Origin: Gracilariopsis chorda
Taxonomy: Eukaryota > Rhodophyta > Florideophyceae > Gracilariales > Gracilariaceae
Direction of reading: 5' to 3'
Length of the DNA: 64,000 nucleotides
Assembly: GCA_003194525.1 (NCBI GenBank)
Contig: NBIV01000073.1
Location: forward strand, 186,001 to 250,000
In this document: in pieces, positions 32,301 through 40,012 of the stretch
Position numbering within the stretch: position 1 is the stretch's first letter
Layout of the letters: each line of letters starts with the position of its first letter
Translations under genes and position numbers: made by a program
The notes under the pieces: model-generated
Databases searched by the model: none
What the model saw: the letters and a program-made list of their open reading frames with translations, nothing else
What the model was told of the DNA's origin: nothing

Positions 32301-33372
32301 TGTCGCATGTTCGGACGGACTCATTTTCCACAGGCTCATAATCCCAGAAGAGGTTTCTGTCGTTTACAAACACATGAGTCGCTCCACAATCCAGCCAGGT
32401 TGTAGTTCCATTGTTCACTGAACAATATTTAGCTTCGGCAATAGCTACGAAACCTCGGGGCTGGGGGTTGCGGTTGTAGTGACTTGAGGGTTTGTTTGAT
32501 CCTCCGTTGGAGTCCCAGTTCCTGTTTCCAGTACTAGATGGTTGGTGTTTGTGTTTGTTGGCTTGGGGACCCCTGCGATGGTTTTGGTTGGGGTTGTTTT
32601 CTTTTCTCAACCGGCATTCGGAACGAATGTGACCTAGTTTTCCACAATGCCAACATCTAATGGATTTAGACTTCCTTTTCTTCACGGAGGAAATTAAGGA
32701 TGTCTTTCTCGCAGCCATGTAGGGGTGCTGTGTATTTGGTGGTGGAGGTGTGGGGCTTGTTTGGTTTCTCGAGTCCCTGTGTTTGCGTCTGTCCATTTCT
32801 GATCTTATCAAAGAAGCAACTTGGTCATGTTCCATATCGTTGGCGTCTGCAAGTAGTGTGATAGCCATAAGAGAGTCTGGTAGAGTTCTGAGTAAGCAAG
32901 CAGTTCTCTCCTTATCGTTGAGAGCATCTCCTAGGCGTGCCAGTTCTAGAAAGATTGTTTCCATTTCGTGGAGATGTTCAAGGATATTTCCATCGTCCTT
33001 GAAAACGAGATTGTTCAGGCGCTGTCGAAGGTTCATCTTGGTTTGGATGTTATCCTTCTTGTACGTACCCTCCAGTTTCCTCCAGACGTCCAACGCAGAA
33101 CATTGTTCGCGTTCCAGTAATTCAGAAACGGCAACTACTGGTTGTGTTCCAAGGTTTTGAACAATAATCGAACGAGCTTTTCGATCCGCATCATCCCATC
33201 GGCGGCGGGCTTGGGCTGAGCTCTCGCCTTCCAATGGTCTGGGTTCGGTTAAGACGAAGAGAACTTGGTCAACATTCATCAAGTCCCTTATGTAGATCCT
33301 CCATGTGTAATAGTCCGAGGATCCTTTAAGGCGGGGAATAGTGCGCTTGCCTTCTTCTCTGTTCTCACTCAT
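29392..33372 (-). CDS. Copia Gag-Pol polyprotein, intact, 1326 codons
   Basis: One continuous frame with domains in Ty1/copia order. It starts with a Gag (UBN2-like) region (1-200) and a CCHC zinc knuckle CWHCGKLGHIRSEC (240-253). The protease has WLDCGATHVFV at 327-335, so the active site is D-C-G instead of the usual D-S/T-G. Then come the pre-integrase zinc segment (WHEKLGHPGKDRLL...CSPC, about 459-497) and integrase with D524, D588 and E624, spaced D,D-35-E. RT runs from about 833 to 1080 with MDISNAYLYGDLDEP and the catalytic VVDDIL at 1002-1007. RNase H follows with FCDADWAGC, SSGEAEYVALS, YTDSSTAN, HISLKYHHV and ADIMTKA. All catalytic residues are present. The product would be processed into capsid, protease, integrase and RT/RNase H and act in cytoplasmic virus-like particles. 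Confidence 0.95.
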   Translation of the reverse strand: MSENREEGKRTIPRLKGSSDYYTWRIYIRDLMNVDQVLFVLTEPRPLEGESSAQARRRWDDADRKARSIIVQNLGTQPVVAVSELLEREQCSALDVWRKLEGTYKKDNIQTKMNLRQRLNNLVFKDDGNILEHLHEMETIFLELARLGDALNDKERTACLLRTLPDSLMAITLLADANDMEHDQVASLIRSEMDRRKHRDSRNQTSPTPPPPNTQHPYMAARKTSLISSVKKRKSKSIRCWHCGKLGHIRSECRLRKENNPNQNHRRGPQANKHKHQPSSTGNRNWDSNGGSNKPSSHYNRNPQPRGFVAIAEAKYCSVNNGTTTWLDCGATHVFVNDRNLFWDYEPVENESVRTCDRQSEIVGAGTIMLPVGDGIRLPAKHTPSFDSNLISLYVLSQHTNVSFSNEDSFHGFVLSDVKNGKELHRCKAKNGLYPLPKPIAPSTAQTAQVMPGNTAIDWHEKLGHPGKDRLLRTIPQSSGIPNLPPTEIENIHCSPCIEAKSRRSPTQRLHSVANHPLALTHTDLTGPISPPSLQGSKYMQVLLDDNTRASSIYFLTKKDQFTQSIRWYKALAENEQPQNRLYRVRLDGAGENRSNEFIHYALDNGILLEYTPPHAHESNGAAEKIIQDLWKTARTLLFASKLPLELWEEAISHANWLRNRLPNSRLDMRIPYKEWFGQNPSFDTLLKFGQDGHAFIYRSETIPNKKILPRAIYGHFVGMESFQTLYRVYIPSQKKVIMVRQRDFKMAKKILPSINELLDFSSLGRTEAEERNDEVDEEHLDSALEHCLVAHTRSTNNSELDKVPKTFSQARTIPEWADAIDREYDALIERKTWKLIDRKPGMNPIPFLWTFTAKQLSAKPLDILPKARCVARGDMQKPYIDYDPENLYAPVARLETIRLALAKAAAQDLLLETMDISNAYLYGDLDEPLIMEQPQNSSGTSYVPGKVCLLLKSLYGAKQAGQIWGSFLHTTLITLQFRQSKTDYRLYIYRSSSGILILVIVVDDILMSSDSRSLLDDFKAEMKRRFQVKLLGEAKSFVGLHLSRDRYGIKVSQETYVDKLLREYNLGNANPVQTPLHHGYSIMGTSEQEQKLPPPLHRKYRKLVGQLMYLAVASRPDVMFAASMLARQVHKPCLRHLALAKRVLRYLKGTKNLCMHFPATSVSPLEGFCDADWAGCRETRKSTTGVLIKVNDAPILWTSKKQTIVALSSGEAEYVALSYCAKLVTWIRRLFWELHHCQILQEEPIGMYPVCIYTDSSTANSIAKTSKTSERNKHISLKYHHVKDLVKSGMLKILEIRTDSQPADIMTKAANRESLYQLSVLCGLQ

Positions 33373-33403
33373 GTTGATGCCTTGTGAGTAGAGAAAGAGT
33401 GAA

Positions 33404-33478
33404 TTGACCTCTGGTTATCGAGGTACCTTTTGTTAGTCTGCTTGACCTCTGGCTAGCGAGGTACCTTTTATTAGTCTT
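33404..33478 (-). repeat. Tandem repeat, 2 x 38 bases, in the copia leader
   Basis: On the plus strand, TTGACCTCTGG is followed by TTATCGAGGTACCTTTTGTTA and then repeated at 33442 with CTAGCGAGGTACCTTTTATTA; the copies differ at a few positions. It lies 32 bases upstream of the polyprotein start on the element's strand. Confidence 0.8.
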
Positions 33479-34130
33479 CCTTCGAGCGGGCGCACTGACA
33501 GGAGAAACTACCTCCGCTACCCTAAGGGTTCAACCCCTGGAACCGGGTCACACTCTCCCGGTGAGTCGCTTTGATCTGCCTGCTAAGCTTCTCGCGAAAA
33601 GAAGCAAAGTGCCTTGAATCCTTACGAAGCTTCCAAGGGAGGTTACTAACTGAAGATAAGTTTTCACCAGTTGACCCCTTCTGGCCTCTTGCAGGAATGC
33701 TGCGCGGCGTTCTGCGGAGCGATAGGTTGAAGGAGATAGTACAAAACTCCACCGGCGTATGCGGTAGCTTGGGCCAAACGACGACACACCGTGTCACCAC
33801 TAGCAGACAGAGCCTCCCCCAGCAGAGCCGGTTATCCGGAAGGAATGTCAAATCTAGCAGATTACTTCAAGTGCCCAATCGATTCCCGTACCGGTGCTCA
33901 GCTTGCAAGCTACCACGCCTTTATCCGTTCGACGAAAAGAGATGAAAAAAAGAAGAAAAACAAATACCACAAAGATACAAGATGAAAAAAAAAAGCCGTT
34001 TATCAGCGAGAAGAGAAAGGTTGTATGTTGATGCTTCCGTGGGTCCAAGGAATGGTTCGGTACAGAGCGTTGCGGAGCGCCGGTTGAAGGTTGGTCAGCG
34101 GTTGTCGAGGGGAGAGGCGGCGGGGAGGGT

Positions 34131-34146
34131 TGAGCGAGTGCTACCA
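34131..34146 (-). promoter_or_regulatory. Primer-binding site of the copia element
   Basis: Directly after the 5' LTR the minus strand reads TGGTAGCACTCGCTCA. It starts with the TGG that pairs with a tRNA CCA end and resembles the TGGTAGC start of the Ty1 site, so initiator tRNA-Met is the likely primer (inference). Confidence 0.65.
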
Positions 34147-34360
34147 TGTGAAAGGTTGTGGAGGGTGTTGATTCCTCCGGCCGGTGGTGCTCGGGTCAGC
34201 GCCGCCGGCCGCTCTTTATAGTCCTACAATTCTAATTAAAATGTACGTAATTAGGAGAGGTCTGCATTTGTAATCAAGAGAGTTGGACAAGATTACAAAT
34301 GCAACTGACACTAAATTACAACAGCCGATAGTGCAGCCGTACAAATTGCGTGTCCTCACA
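34147..34360 (-). repeat. 5' LTR of the copia element
   Basis: The 214-bp partner of 28937-29150, with the same sequence by eye. On the minus strand it drives transcription away from the AIG1-like gene. Confidence 0.95.
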
Positions 34361-34542
34361 GTCGTAGCTGGTAGAACTACACGTATATCAACCACCACAC
34401 TGAGAAGAAGCGTCGCCGGTGGAAGAGCAGCAATGCGGCCGCAAATCTGCGCAGTTGAGATTTCACAAGTGCGCAGTTTCCGTAACGGAGGGGGCACACG
34501 TGGCCACGCGTCGGGGCGCGCGCCAATTCGAAACGCAACGCA

Positions 34543-35544
34543 TTGCTGCCTGCGCGCGGTGGCAGCCGCGCAGCGGGCGCAACGCAAAACGAGACGAAGC
34601 GCAACCTGCGCGCTACGCCGCCGCCCGCCCGTTCGTTCGAGAGCGTCGTCGCGCCAGGGACCGCGCGTTCCCATCGTCATGACGTCCATCACCGCCACAC
34701 CGCGCCCGCCCCGCGCCTCCTCCCCGCCGCCCAGGAGCCGCCGTCGCCGAGCGCCCTCCCCGCGCGTCCCCCACCACCCCCGAGAGCGCTCCGCATAGCG
34801 CGGCTTCTTCTCTACCTGCTCGCCGCGCCCAACTTTCTGTACGCGCAGTATGTACAATTGATAGTTCTCAAGGCGCCCGGGCGCACGCCGCTCCCCGCCG
34901 CCGTTGCATTCGGCCGCGACTCGGTGTTTCTCACCTTCCACGGCAACCTCCACTGCACGTGGTACGCCTGTTTCTGCCTGCTTCACGCCGTGCTGCAACT
35001 GGGCAGACGCGCTCGCTCGCGCCCGGCTCGCGCGGTAGAGCGAATTGTGCACCGCTTCACAACGGTGCTGTTCCCGTTGTCTGCATTCGTGGGTCTTGCC
35101 TATTATCTAATTCTGCACTTTCACCCCATGAACCGACTACGCGCTCACATGGTGCCGGACCACGACTCCAAAATGGCCTTGCTGCACCTCAATCCGCTAC
35201 TGTTTGCGCTCGGCGACAGTCTCCTCAAGGACGCCGACCTGCTCGCCAAGTACGCAATCAAGCAGAGTCGCGCAGTGCTGTTGGTGTCTGCATACGGCGT
35301 GATGTACTTCTTCTGGACGCTGTTTTGCACGCGTTTCAACGGCGGACACTGGCCGTACCCGTTCCAGATGGCGTTTTCACCGGTGCAACACCTCATGTTC
35401 ATGGCGCTGTCTGTCAGCTGCGCCATCTATCTCACGCGCGCTGGCTTCCGTTTTCACGGCCGCCTGGATCGGCGACGGAGGAGGCGACTGGCCTTGGCCG
35501 AAAAGGAACGATCGGCGCGTAGCAGACTGGTTGCAGCCAACTAG
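34543..35544 (+). CDS. FAR-17a/AIG1-like multi-pass membrane protein
   Basis: The frame encodes 333 residues. The first 80 are Arg/Pro/Ala-rich and low-complexity; about six hydrophobic segments follow. The best matches to the AIG1 family are SAYGVMYFFWTLFCTRFNGG followed by HWPYPF (the family has a W-x-YPF motif here), LLHLNPLLFALGDSLL (position of the catalytic His in human AIG1/ADTRP), and FLTFHGNLHCTWYACFCLLH near the first membrane segments. Human AIG1 and ADTRP are serine-type hydrolases of fatty acid esters of hydroxy fatty acids that use a Thr and a His in the membrane; whether the Thr is kept here cannot be settled by eye. The ATG at 34543 is the only one in frame before the first membrane segment, but its N-terminus is poor, so the start is uncertain. 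The copia insertion lies just upstream and may affect its promoter. Confidence 0.7.
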   Translation: MLPARGGSRAAGATQNETKRNLRATPPPARSFESVVAPGTARSHRHDVHHRHTAPAPRLLPAAQEPPSPSALPARPPPPPRALRIARLLLYLLAAPNFLYAQYVQLIVLKAPGRTPLPAAVAFGRDSVFLTFHGNLHCTWYACFCLLHAVLQLGRRARSRPARAVERIVHRFTTVLFPLSAFVGLAYYLILHFHPMNRLRAHMVPDHDSKMALLHLNPLLFALGDSLLKDADLLAKYAIKQSRAVLLVSAYGVMYFFWTLFCTRFNGGHWPYPFQMAFSPVQHLMFMALSVSCAIYLTRAGFRFHGRLDRRRRRRLALAEKERSARSRLVAAN

Positions 35545-35946
35545 TGATGCGCTCTTGCCTCTCGCTTTCCTCCTGAACGACTCTTGCGTACCAAGGGGTA
35601 GGTGCGTTGCGCTTCACGGCGGTGCGTGTTGCGCTTCATGCGCGTTTGAGTTGCGCTTCGTGCTGTCCGTTTGTCTATAAACGAACGCTTTTATCCCAAG
35701 TAGACTAGTACACAGTAGACTATGTAGCCATACACCACATGCTTTTCTTTTCGAATGCTGTCGAGTTTTGATTGGCGCTGCGCCACGTGGAGATCTCGAA
35801 TGATCTGCTTTGGCGGCTTCACACAACGCATAGACATACTCGCCTCGTGCATGTGATAACTACAACCACTACTAGGCCACAAGTCCGGTGTGAACCATGG
35901 CAGTGACCCCTATGACAACGCACATACACTGTCCGAAATTCAAATA
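35545..35946. other. 3' flank of the AIG1-like gene
   Basis: No gene recognised. Contains the second copy of a 25-base string (35871-35895) also found next to the copia element. Confidence 0.5.
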
Positions 35947-35964
35947 CAGGGGGGGGGCTCCGTA

Positions 35965-36003
35965 ATAGTTCGCAATTCAATAGTTCGTTACGCCGATAGT
36001 TCG
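35965..36003 (+). repeat. ATAGTTCG repeats, left subterminal (3 copies)
   Basis: Exact copies at 35965-35972, 35980-35987 and 35996-36003, spaced 15 and 16 bases. Two more lie near the right end at 37936-37943 and 37952-37959 (16 bases apart) in the same orientation, and an inverted AATAGTTC lies in the right terminal repeat at 37985-37992. They are likely transposase-binding sites (inference). Confidence 0.8.
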
Positions 36004-36032
36004 CCATTTCGGCGATGTCACGGATGTCCCTA

Positions 36033-36050
36033 CGTGTACACGTGTACACG
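36033..36050. repeat. Perfect 18-bp palindrome
   Basis: CGTGTACACGTGTACACG is identical to its reverse complement. It lies between the left subterminal repeats and the transposase start. Confidence 0.9.
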
Positions 36051-36153
36051 AAACCCCTGCTGTAGCCCCGATCCCCGACCGTAGAACTGTACCCGCCCGC
36101 ATCACATCCATTCCATTTTCATCGCGACCGCGCCTACCAACATCTCCCGCACA

Positions 36154-37908
36154 ATGGCGTCACTTCCTACCACCTCCGCGAAGGTCAGACGCAAACGTCT
36201 AACGCTGGCTGAGAAAAGGGACATCCTCGATGATCTATCGAACGGCAATACTGTGAAAGAAACAGCAATCCGCTTTAGATGCACGAAACGAACGATACAA
36301 AAGACACGGGCGCAGTCTGAAACCGTTCTAGCTGCTTTCCAACAGAGCGCATCAAACATGCATTTTAAAGCGCTTTAAGCTCCACGCTTTCCGGACATCG
36401 AATCGGGATTGTACAAATTTGTGCAAATTGCACGGTTATGGAAACTACCGCTCTGAGGTTCCGTCCTACGTTGTCGTGCACTTCACATTCGTGACGTTCT
36501 CCTGAAGAAGGAGCATCATGACGCCAAGCGACTCCAACTGGAGGCATTTTCCGCCTCCGCTAGGTCGCTCACAGCCTTCACGCGACAACACGCATTACGT
36601 TCGATACGGTTGCATGGGGAGGGTGGCAGCGTCGTGGTTAAAGATGTAGCAGAGGGGATAGCACGTCAACGGGAGCAGCTTGCCGACTTTGACGAAGCAT
36701 TTATCTTTAGTATGGATGACATGGGCCTCTTTTACAAGCTTTTACCAAAGAAAACCTACGTCCTGTCTTCCGGGAACGACAAAAACCTGAGGGGGACGAA
36801 GGCCATGAAGGCAAAAGCACGCGTTTCTATCTACGTCTGCACAAATGCGACTGGTACCTTGAAGGTGCCGATGAGTATCATTGGGACCGCAAAAAATCCT
36901 CATTGCTTCCGGAAAGGTCGTCCCGCAGTGAAGTACTTCAGCCAGAAGATCGCATGGTCGGACTCTACAACGTTTCGAGAATGGTTTTATTCTGTGTTCT
37001 TGCCTTTCATCCGCGGTAAAACTTCGGAGAATGTGGCCCTCGTCATGGATAACTGCGGCCCGCATGGAGCGGATTTGCTGGATGCCCAGGGGCAAGTGTC
37101 TATTTTCACACTTCCCCCAAACTGTACATCCATTTTCCAACCGATGGATATGGGTGTGATTGCGGCTCTAAAGCTCAAGTATAAATCTCCTTTACTGGAA
37201 CGCATCGCATCGACAATAGAAGACCGTGATATTCTTCGAGAGGGCTCCAAGAAAGTGAAAGCTGTTTTAAAGGGTCTGGACGAGGGCCACGATCCGCATA
37301 TGCTAGACGTGTGTGACTTAATTTTTGAAGCATGGGAGGATATAACAGAGACCACTTAGGCTCGCTGCTGGATCAAAGCAGATATTCTTCCACGTGGAGC
37401 AAACAACAAGCTAATAGGAATACATGGTAAGGTCAAGAAGGAGAAAAGCGTCATAGAAGAGGAGGATATATCTTGTCTAGCCCGCCTGTTTGCAAGAATA
37501 CAAGTTGACAGTTCTGATTTCGTTACCCCATCTGGGGATAGTCGTATCAACGTCACTGATATCCGGGGGTGGGTTACGATAGAGGAAGAAGACGACGTGC
37601 GGGAAGCAATGGTCAATGAGTCATTTGGTCAAATCGAAGAGGCTTTATTAGGTGTGGCTGGCACGGAAAATGAAGCTCTTAACGAAGCGGATCCCGTGGA
37701 GGAAGCACCGCGAACTCCAATGCTGCTACCGCCGCTTCGTGACGTTGCGAAGCTGTTTGAGGGAGTTGAAGACTTGGCAGAGAAAATGGGTGTTCTAGGA
37801 GCAAGTGAAGGGCTTCGGAGAGCTAAAAGAGCCTTTTTTGAGGCCTGCCGAGAGCAGGGAAGGAAGAAGAGCCGGCAGACGCTCATTTCCGAGCATTTTA
37901 GCAAGTAA
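36154..37908 (+). pseudogene. Pogo/Tigger-like transposase (CENP-B HTH + DDE_1), three in-frame stops
   Basis: A single frame of 585 codons runs from ATG 36154 to TAA 37906-37908. It is broken only by TAA (36376-36378), TGA (36454-36456) and TAG (37357-37359), with no frameshift. The N-terminus (KRLTLAEKRDILDDL, then KETAIRFRCTKRTIQK) is a psq/CENP-B-type HTH. A second HTH follows (FPDIESGLYKFVQIARLWKL, then LHIRDVLL). The DDE_1 core has SMDDMG, VMDNCGPH and FQPMDMGVI, giving D, D-32-D. CWIKADIL lies after the core, and the C-terminus is acidic. Pogo-type transposases bind the terminal repeats and cut and paste into TA sites. All three acidic residues survive, so the copy is dead only through the stops. 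The flanking terminal repeats could still be mobilised in trans. Confidence 0.9.
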
Positions 37909-38009
37909 ATGTGATGTGCCAGCAAGGCTCTCTTGATAGTTCGTACTGTCAATAGTTCGTTTTCACGGGTCCTGGCATGGGGGTGAACTATTGAGGGTTA
38001 CCTACTGTA

Positions 38010-38442
38010 GGTCCAACAGAAAAGTAGAACTCAAGCAACAACATACTTAGACTTTACTATGTGAAATTTAGCATAAATCCATGAAATTGAATAAGTCCAA
38101 TAACAACTTTGTAGACAAAACAACACAATCAATAGCCAGAAAGTCCACTATTTGCATCCAGCACGCATAGTAGACGATTATTAATAGAACGGTTGTAAGA
38201 GCAATTAAACGGTAATGCACTGCCAATCCGCCGTCATTGCGTACCGCCAAGAATCGTCAGCGTTTGAATTATGCGTGGCTAAAGCGAAAGGTCACAATTG
38301 CACACGATAAGAGCGGATAGACGGCTCAGTAAAGATGAAGGAGAGACGAGAGGTAGGAGAGGAGCGAGTGACCAGCTTTGTTGCTGAATGTTTTGCCTGA
38401 CCGCTGCTTCTGTAGACCGTTTCCTACGTTATCTTAACAGCA
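38010..38442. other. Intergenic, nothing recognised
   Basis: AT-rich stretch between the pogo element and the retroelement fragment; no motif found. Confidence 0.5.
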
Positions 38443-39009
38443 ATGAACTCGCACAATCTTATAGTTATGGGCCCAGAATTAGATCCTCTTGGTGAGTATT
38501 ATATGCATGCGTGGGGTATTAACGGTCAAGACCCAAAGCCAATAGTATGCAAATGGATTTTGATCGTCAATGACGTTTCTGGGAAGCCTACAGCCCTCAA
38601 ATTCGACCTCATAGATGGTTCGTCTCTGCTTATCATTGGCCTTGAAGTCTTGAAGCATTTCAACGTGCTTAATCGCGATATACCACCTTTTTGCAAGCTT
38701 ATGCGTCTTATGGATACATCTGAATGCATTTTTCGTACCTACACAAGTTTAGATGGTAACGAGAATGAACCCTTACCACTTGATATCATACCACATAAGT
38801 CTTCGACAGTTCACAGCCTCATAGCAAGCTCAGGCCGCAAGATTGGATTGAATGCTATCAAGAAGATTCATCGGTTCACACACGCTACATCAGAGGAAAT
38901 GGAGCGGTTGCTATCTGATGCTGATCTACTGACACCAAAGTTGGAGAGTGATTGTGACAAAGTGTCTGATTCCTGCAACATCTGTGCATCTTCGGGGCGA
39001 CTAGCATGA
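38443..39009 (+). CDS. Retroelement polyprotein fragment (protease-like and HHCC zinc segments)
   Basis: The frame has 188 residues. FDLIDGSSLLIIGLEVLKHFNVLN resembles the region after the protease in some retroelement polyproteins. IHRFTHATSEEMERLL followed by C...CNICASSGR fits the HHCC zinc motif that precedes a retroviral-type integrase. The frame runs straight into the first base of the LTR at 39007, where the TGA of its stop is made by the LTR start. The rest of the polyprotein is missing. It is probably a truncated or degraded copy of a retroelement that was interrupted by the array. Confidence 0.5.
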   Translation: MNSHNLIVMGPELDPLGEYYMHAWGINGQDPKPIVCKWILIVNDVSGKPTALKFDLIDGSSLLIIGLEVLKHFNVLNRDIPPFCKLMRLMDTSECIFRTYTSLDGNENEPLPLDIIPHKSSTVHSLIASSGRKIGLNAIKKIHRFTHATSEEMERLLSDADLLTPKLESDCDKVSDSCNICASSGRLA

Positions 39010-39897
39010 AGTGCAACCTTCTTGAGGGAGGTTTCCATGGACTTGGTGTTTTTGCCACTTTCGCGTGTTTATGATTATTACCGCCATTAGCGGGTGTCTC
39101 AGCCCTCAGCGGATCCGCACTGTGCACCAGGTGCAAACCTGTGCATGCGCAGTCTGCCGCCCAAGGCGTGAGTGGACAACGTGTGACACGGATCGTCAGG
39201 AGGAGGTTGGCACCACAGTGTGGACATTTTCTTAATTTATATTTATTATTTATAATTTATCTACCCTATAGTAGGGGGATTACCAATCTATATAGTGGCT
39301 CGGCGACCCCGCCCTGACACTGAGTAAACTTCCCCAACCAGGGGTTCTTGGCTCTAAGTCTTTTCCGCTTTCGCGAGTCTTCTACGCTCCTCGGAGGTAA
39401 ACCCGCGTTACTAACAGTAGACCTATCCACCCTGCGTCACCAGGAGTATCACCGCCTTGGCGTTTGTCACTTAATTCACCACCGCCGTGTTCTCACCCCT
39501 GTATAGGGTCCCTTTGTACCTTTTTCCGTGGTCCCGTTGGCCCACACCCCCGTCGCCCCCAATCGGGCATCCCCCGTATTTCCCTTACCCCACTCTCGTG
39601 GTTTGTACCCCTTTGTGTGGTTGCTCGTCACCGCTGACGCGTTTCTTTCGTGCCGGTATCCCGTGACGTCTTCCCCCACTTACGTGGACTCGTACTCCTT
39701 GGAAGGGCTGTTTTCCCATTCGTGGTGATCCTAATCCTACCGTTTCAACTCTCCCCGCTTGGAGTGAGGGTGAGCCTCGGCTTTACAACCCGACTTCGTC
39801 GTGCTCATCCGGAGAGGCTCCGTTCGCTGTGTTACCCTCCAGAGGGGAAGATCCGAACGTCTTCGTGTGTTGTCCCGCTTGCGGGTATTGCACTACA
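39007..39897 (+). repeat. LTR 1 (891 bp)
   Basis: TG at 39007 and CA at 39897. It is about 10 bases shorter than the other two LTRs, owing to a small deletion near its left end. An AT-rich run (39233-39265) and TATATAG at 39290-39296 suggest the promoter region. Confidence 0.9.
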
Positions 39898-39900
39898 AAG

Positions 39901-39913
39901 TGGTCTCCCGACC
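39901..39913 (+). promoter_or_regulatory. Primer-binding site of copy A
   Basis: TGGTCTCCCGACC begins three bases after the LTR end; the same site follows LTR 2 at 49353-49365. It should pair with a tRNA ending GGTCGGGAGACCA; I cannot name the tRNA. Confidence 0.6.
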
Positions 39914-40012
39914 TAGAATCGGAAACGGTTAGGTTTTGTATTACCTCTCCTCGGAGATTCACTGTCCAAACTTTTGGTTTCTTACCACTTCGTGGGAGTT
40001 GTCGGTCTACAC

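Larger units (their letters stand above)
33373..34146 (-). other. Untranslated leader of the copia element
   Basis: 774 bases between the 5' LTR and the polyprotein ATG, with no long coding frame on the element's strand. It contains a 38-base tandem repeat close to the ATG (separate entry). Confidence 0.7.
28937..34360 (-). mobile_element. Complete Ty1/copia LTR retrotransposon, 5424 bp
   Basis: Two LTRs of 214 bp flank one polyprotein ORF, a primer-binding site and a leader, all read on the minus strand. The 5-bp target duplication GTCGT is present on both sides (28932-28936 and 34361-34365). I could find no difference between the LTRs by eye, and the ORF has no stop or frameshift. The insertion is therefore young, and the element could still be mobile. 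It landed about 180 bases upstream of the start of the AIG1-like gene. Confidence 0.95.
35947..38007 (+). mobile_element. Pogo/Tigger-type DNA transposon, 2061 bp, TA target duplication
   Basis: The left end is TA|CAGGGGG and the right end CCTACTG|TA, giving a TA duplication (35945-35946 and 38008-38009). The terminal inverted repeats are imperfect: CAG...CTC..AATAGTTC on the left (from 35947) against the reverse complement CAGTAGG...CTCAATAGTTC on the right. The left one includes a run of nine G. A pogo-family transposase lies inside in the plus orientation. Confidence 0.85.

Noticed and set aside
34216-35052. 278-codon minus-strand ORF overlapping the AIG1-like gene
   Set aside because: It is an antisense shadow of GC-rich sequence, crosses the copia LTR end and has no domain.
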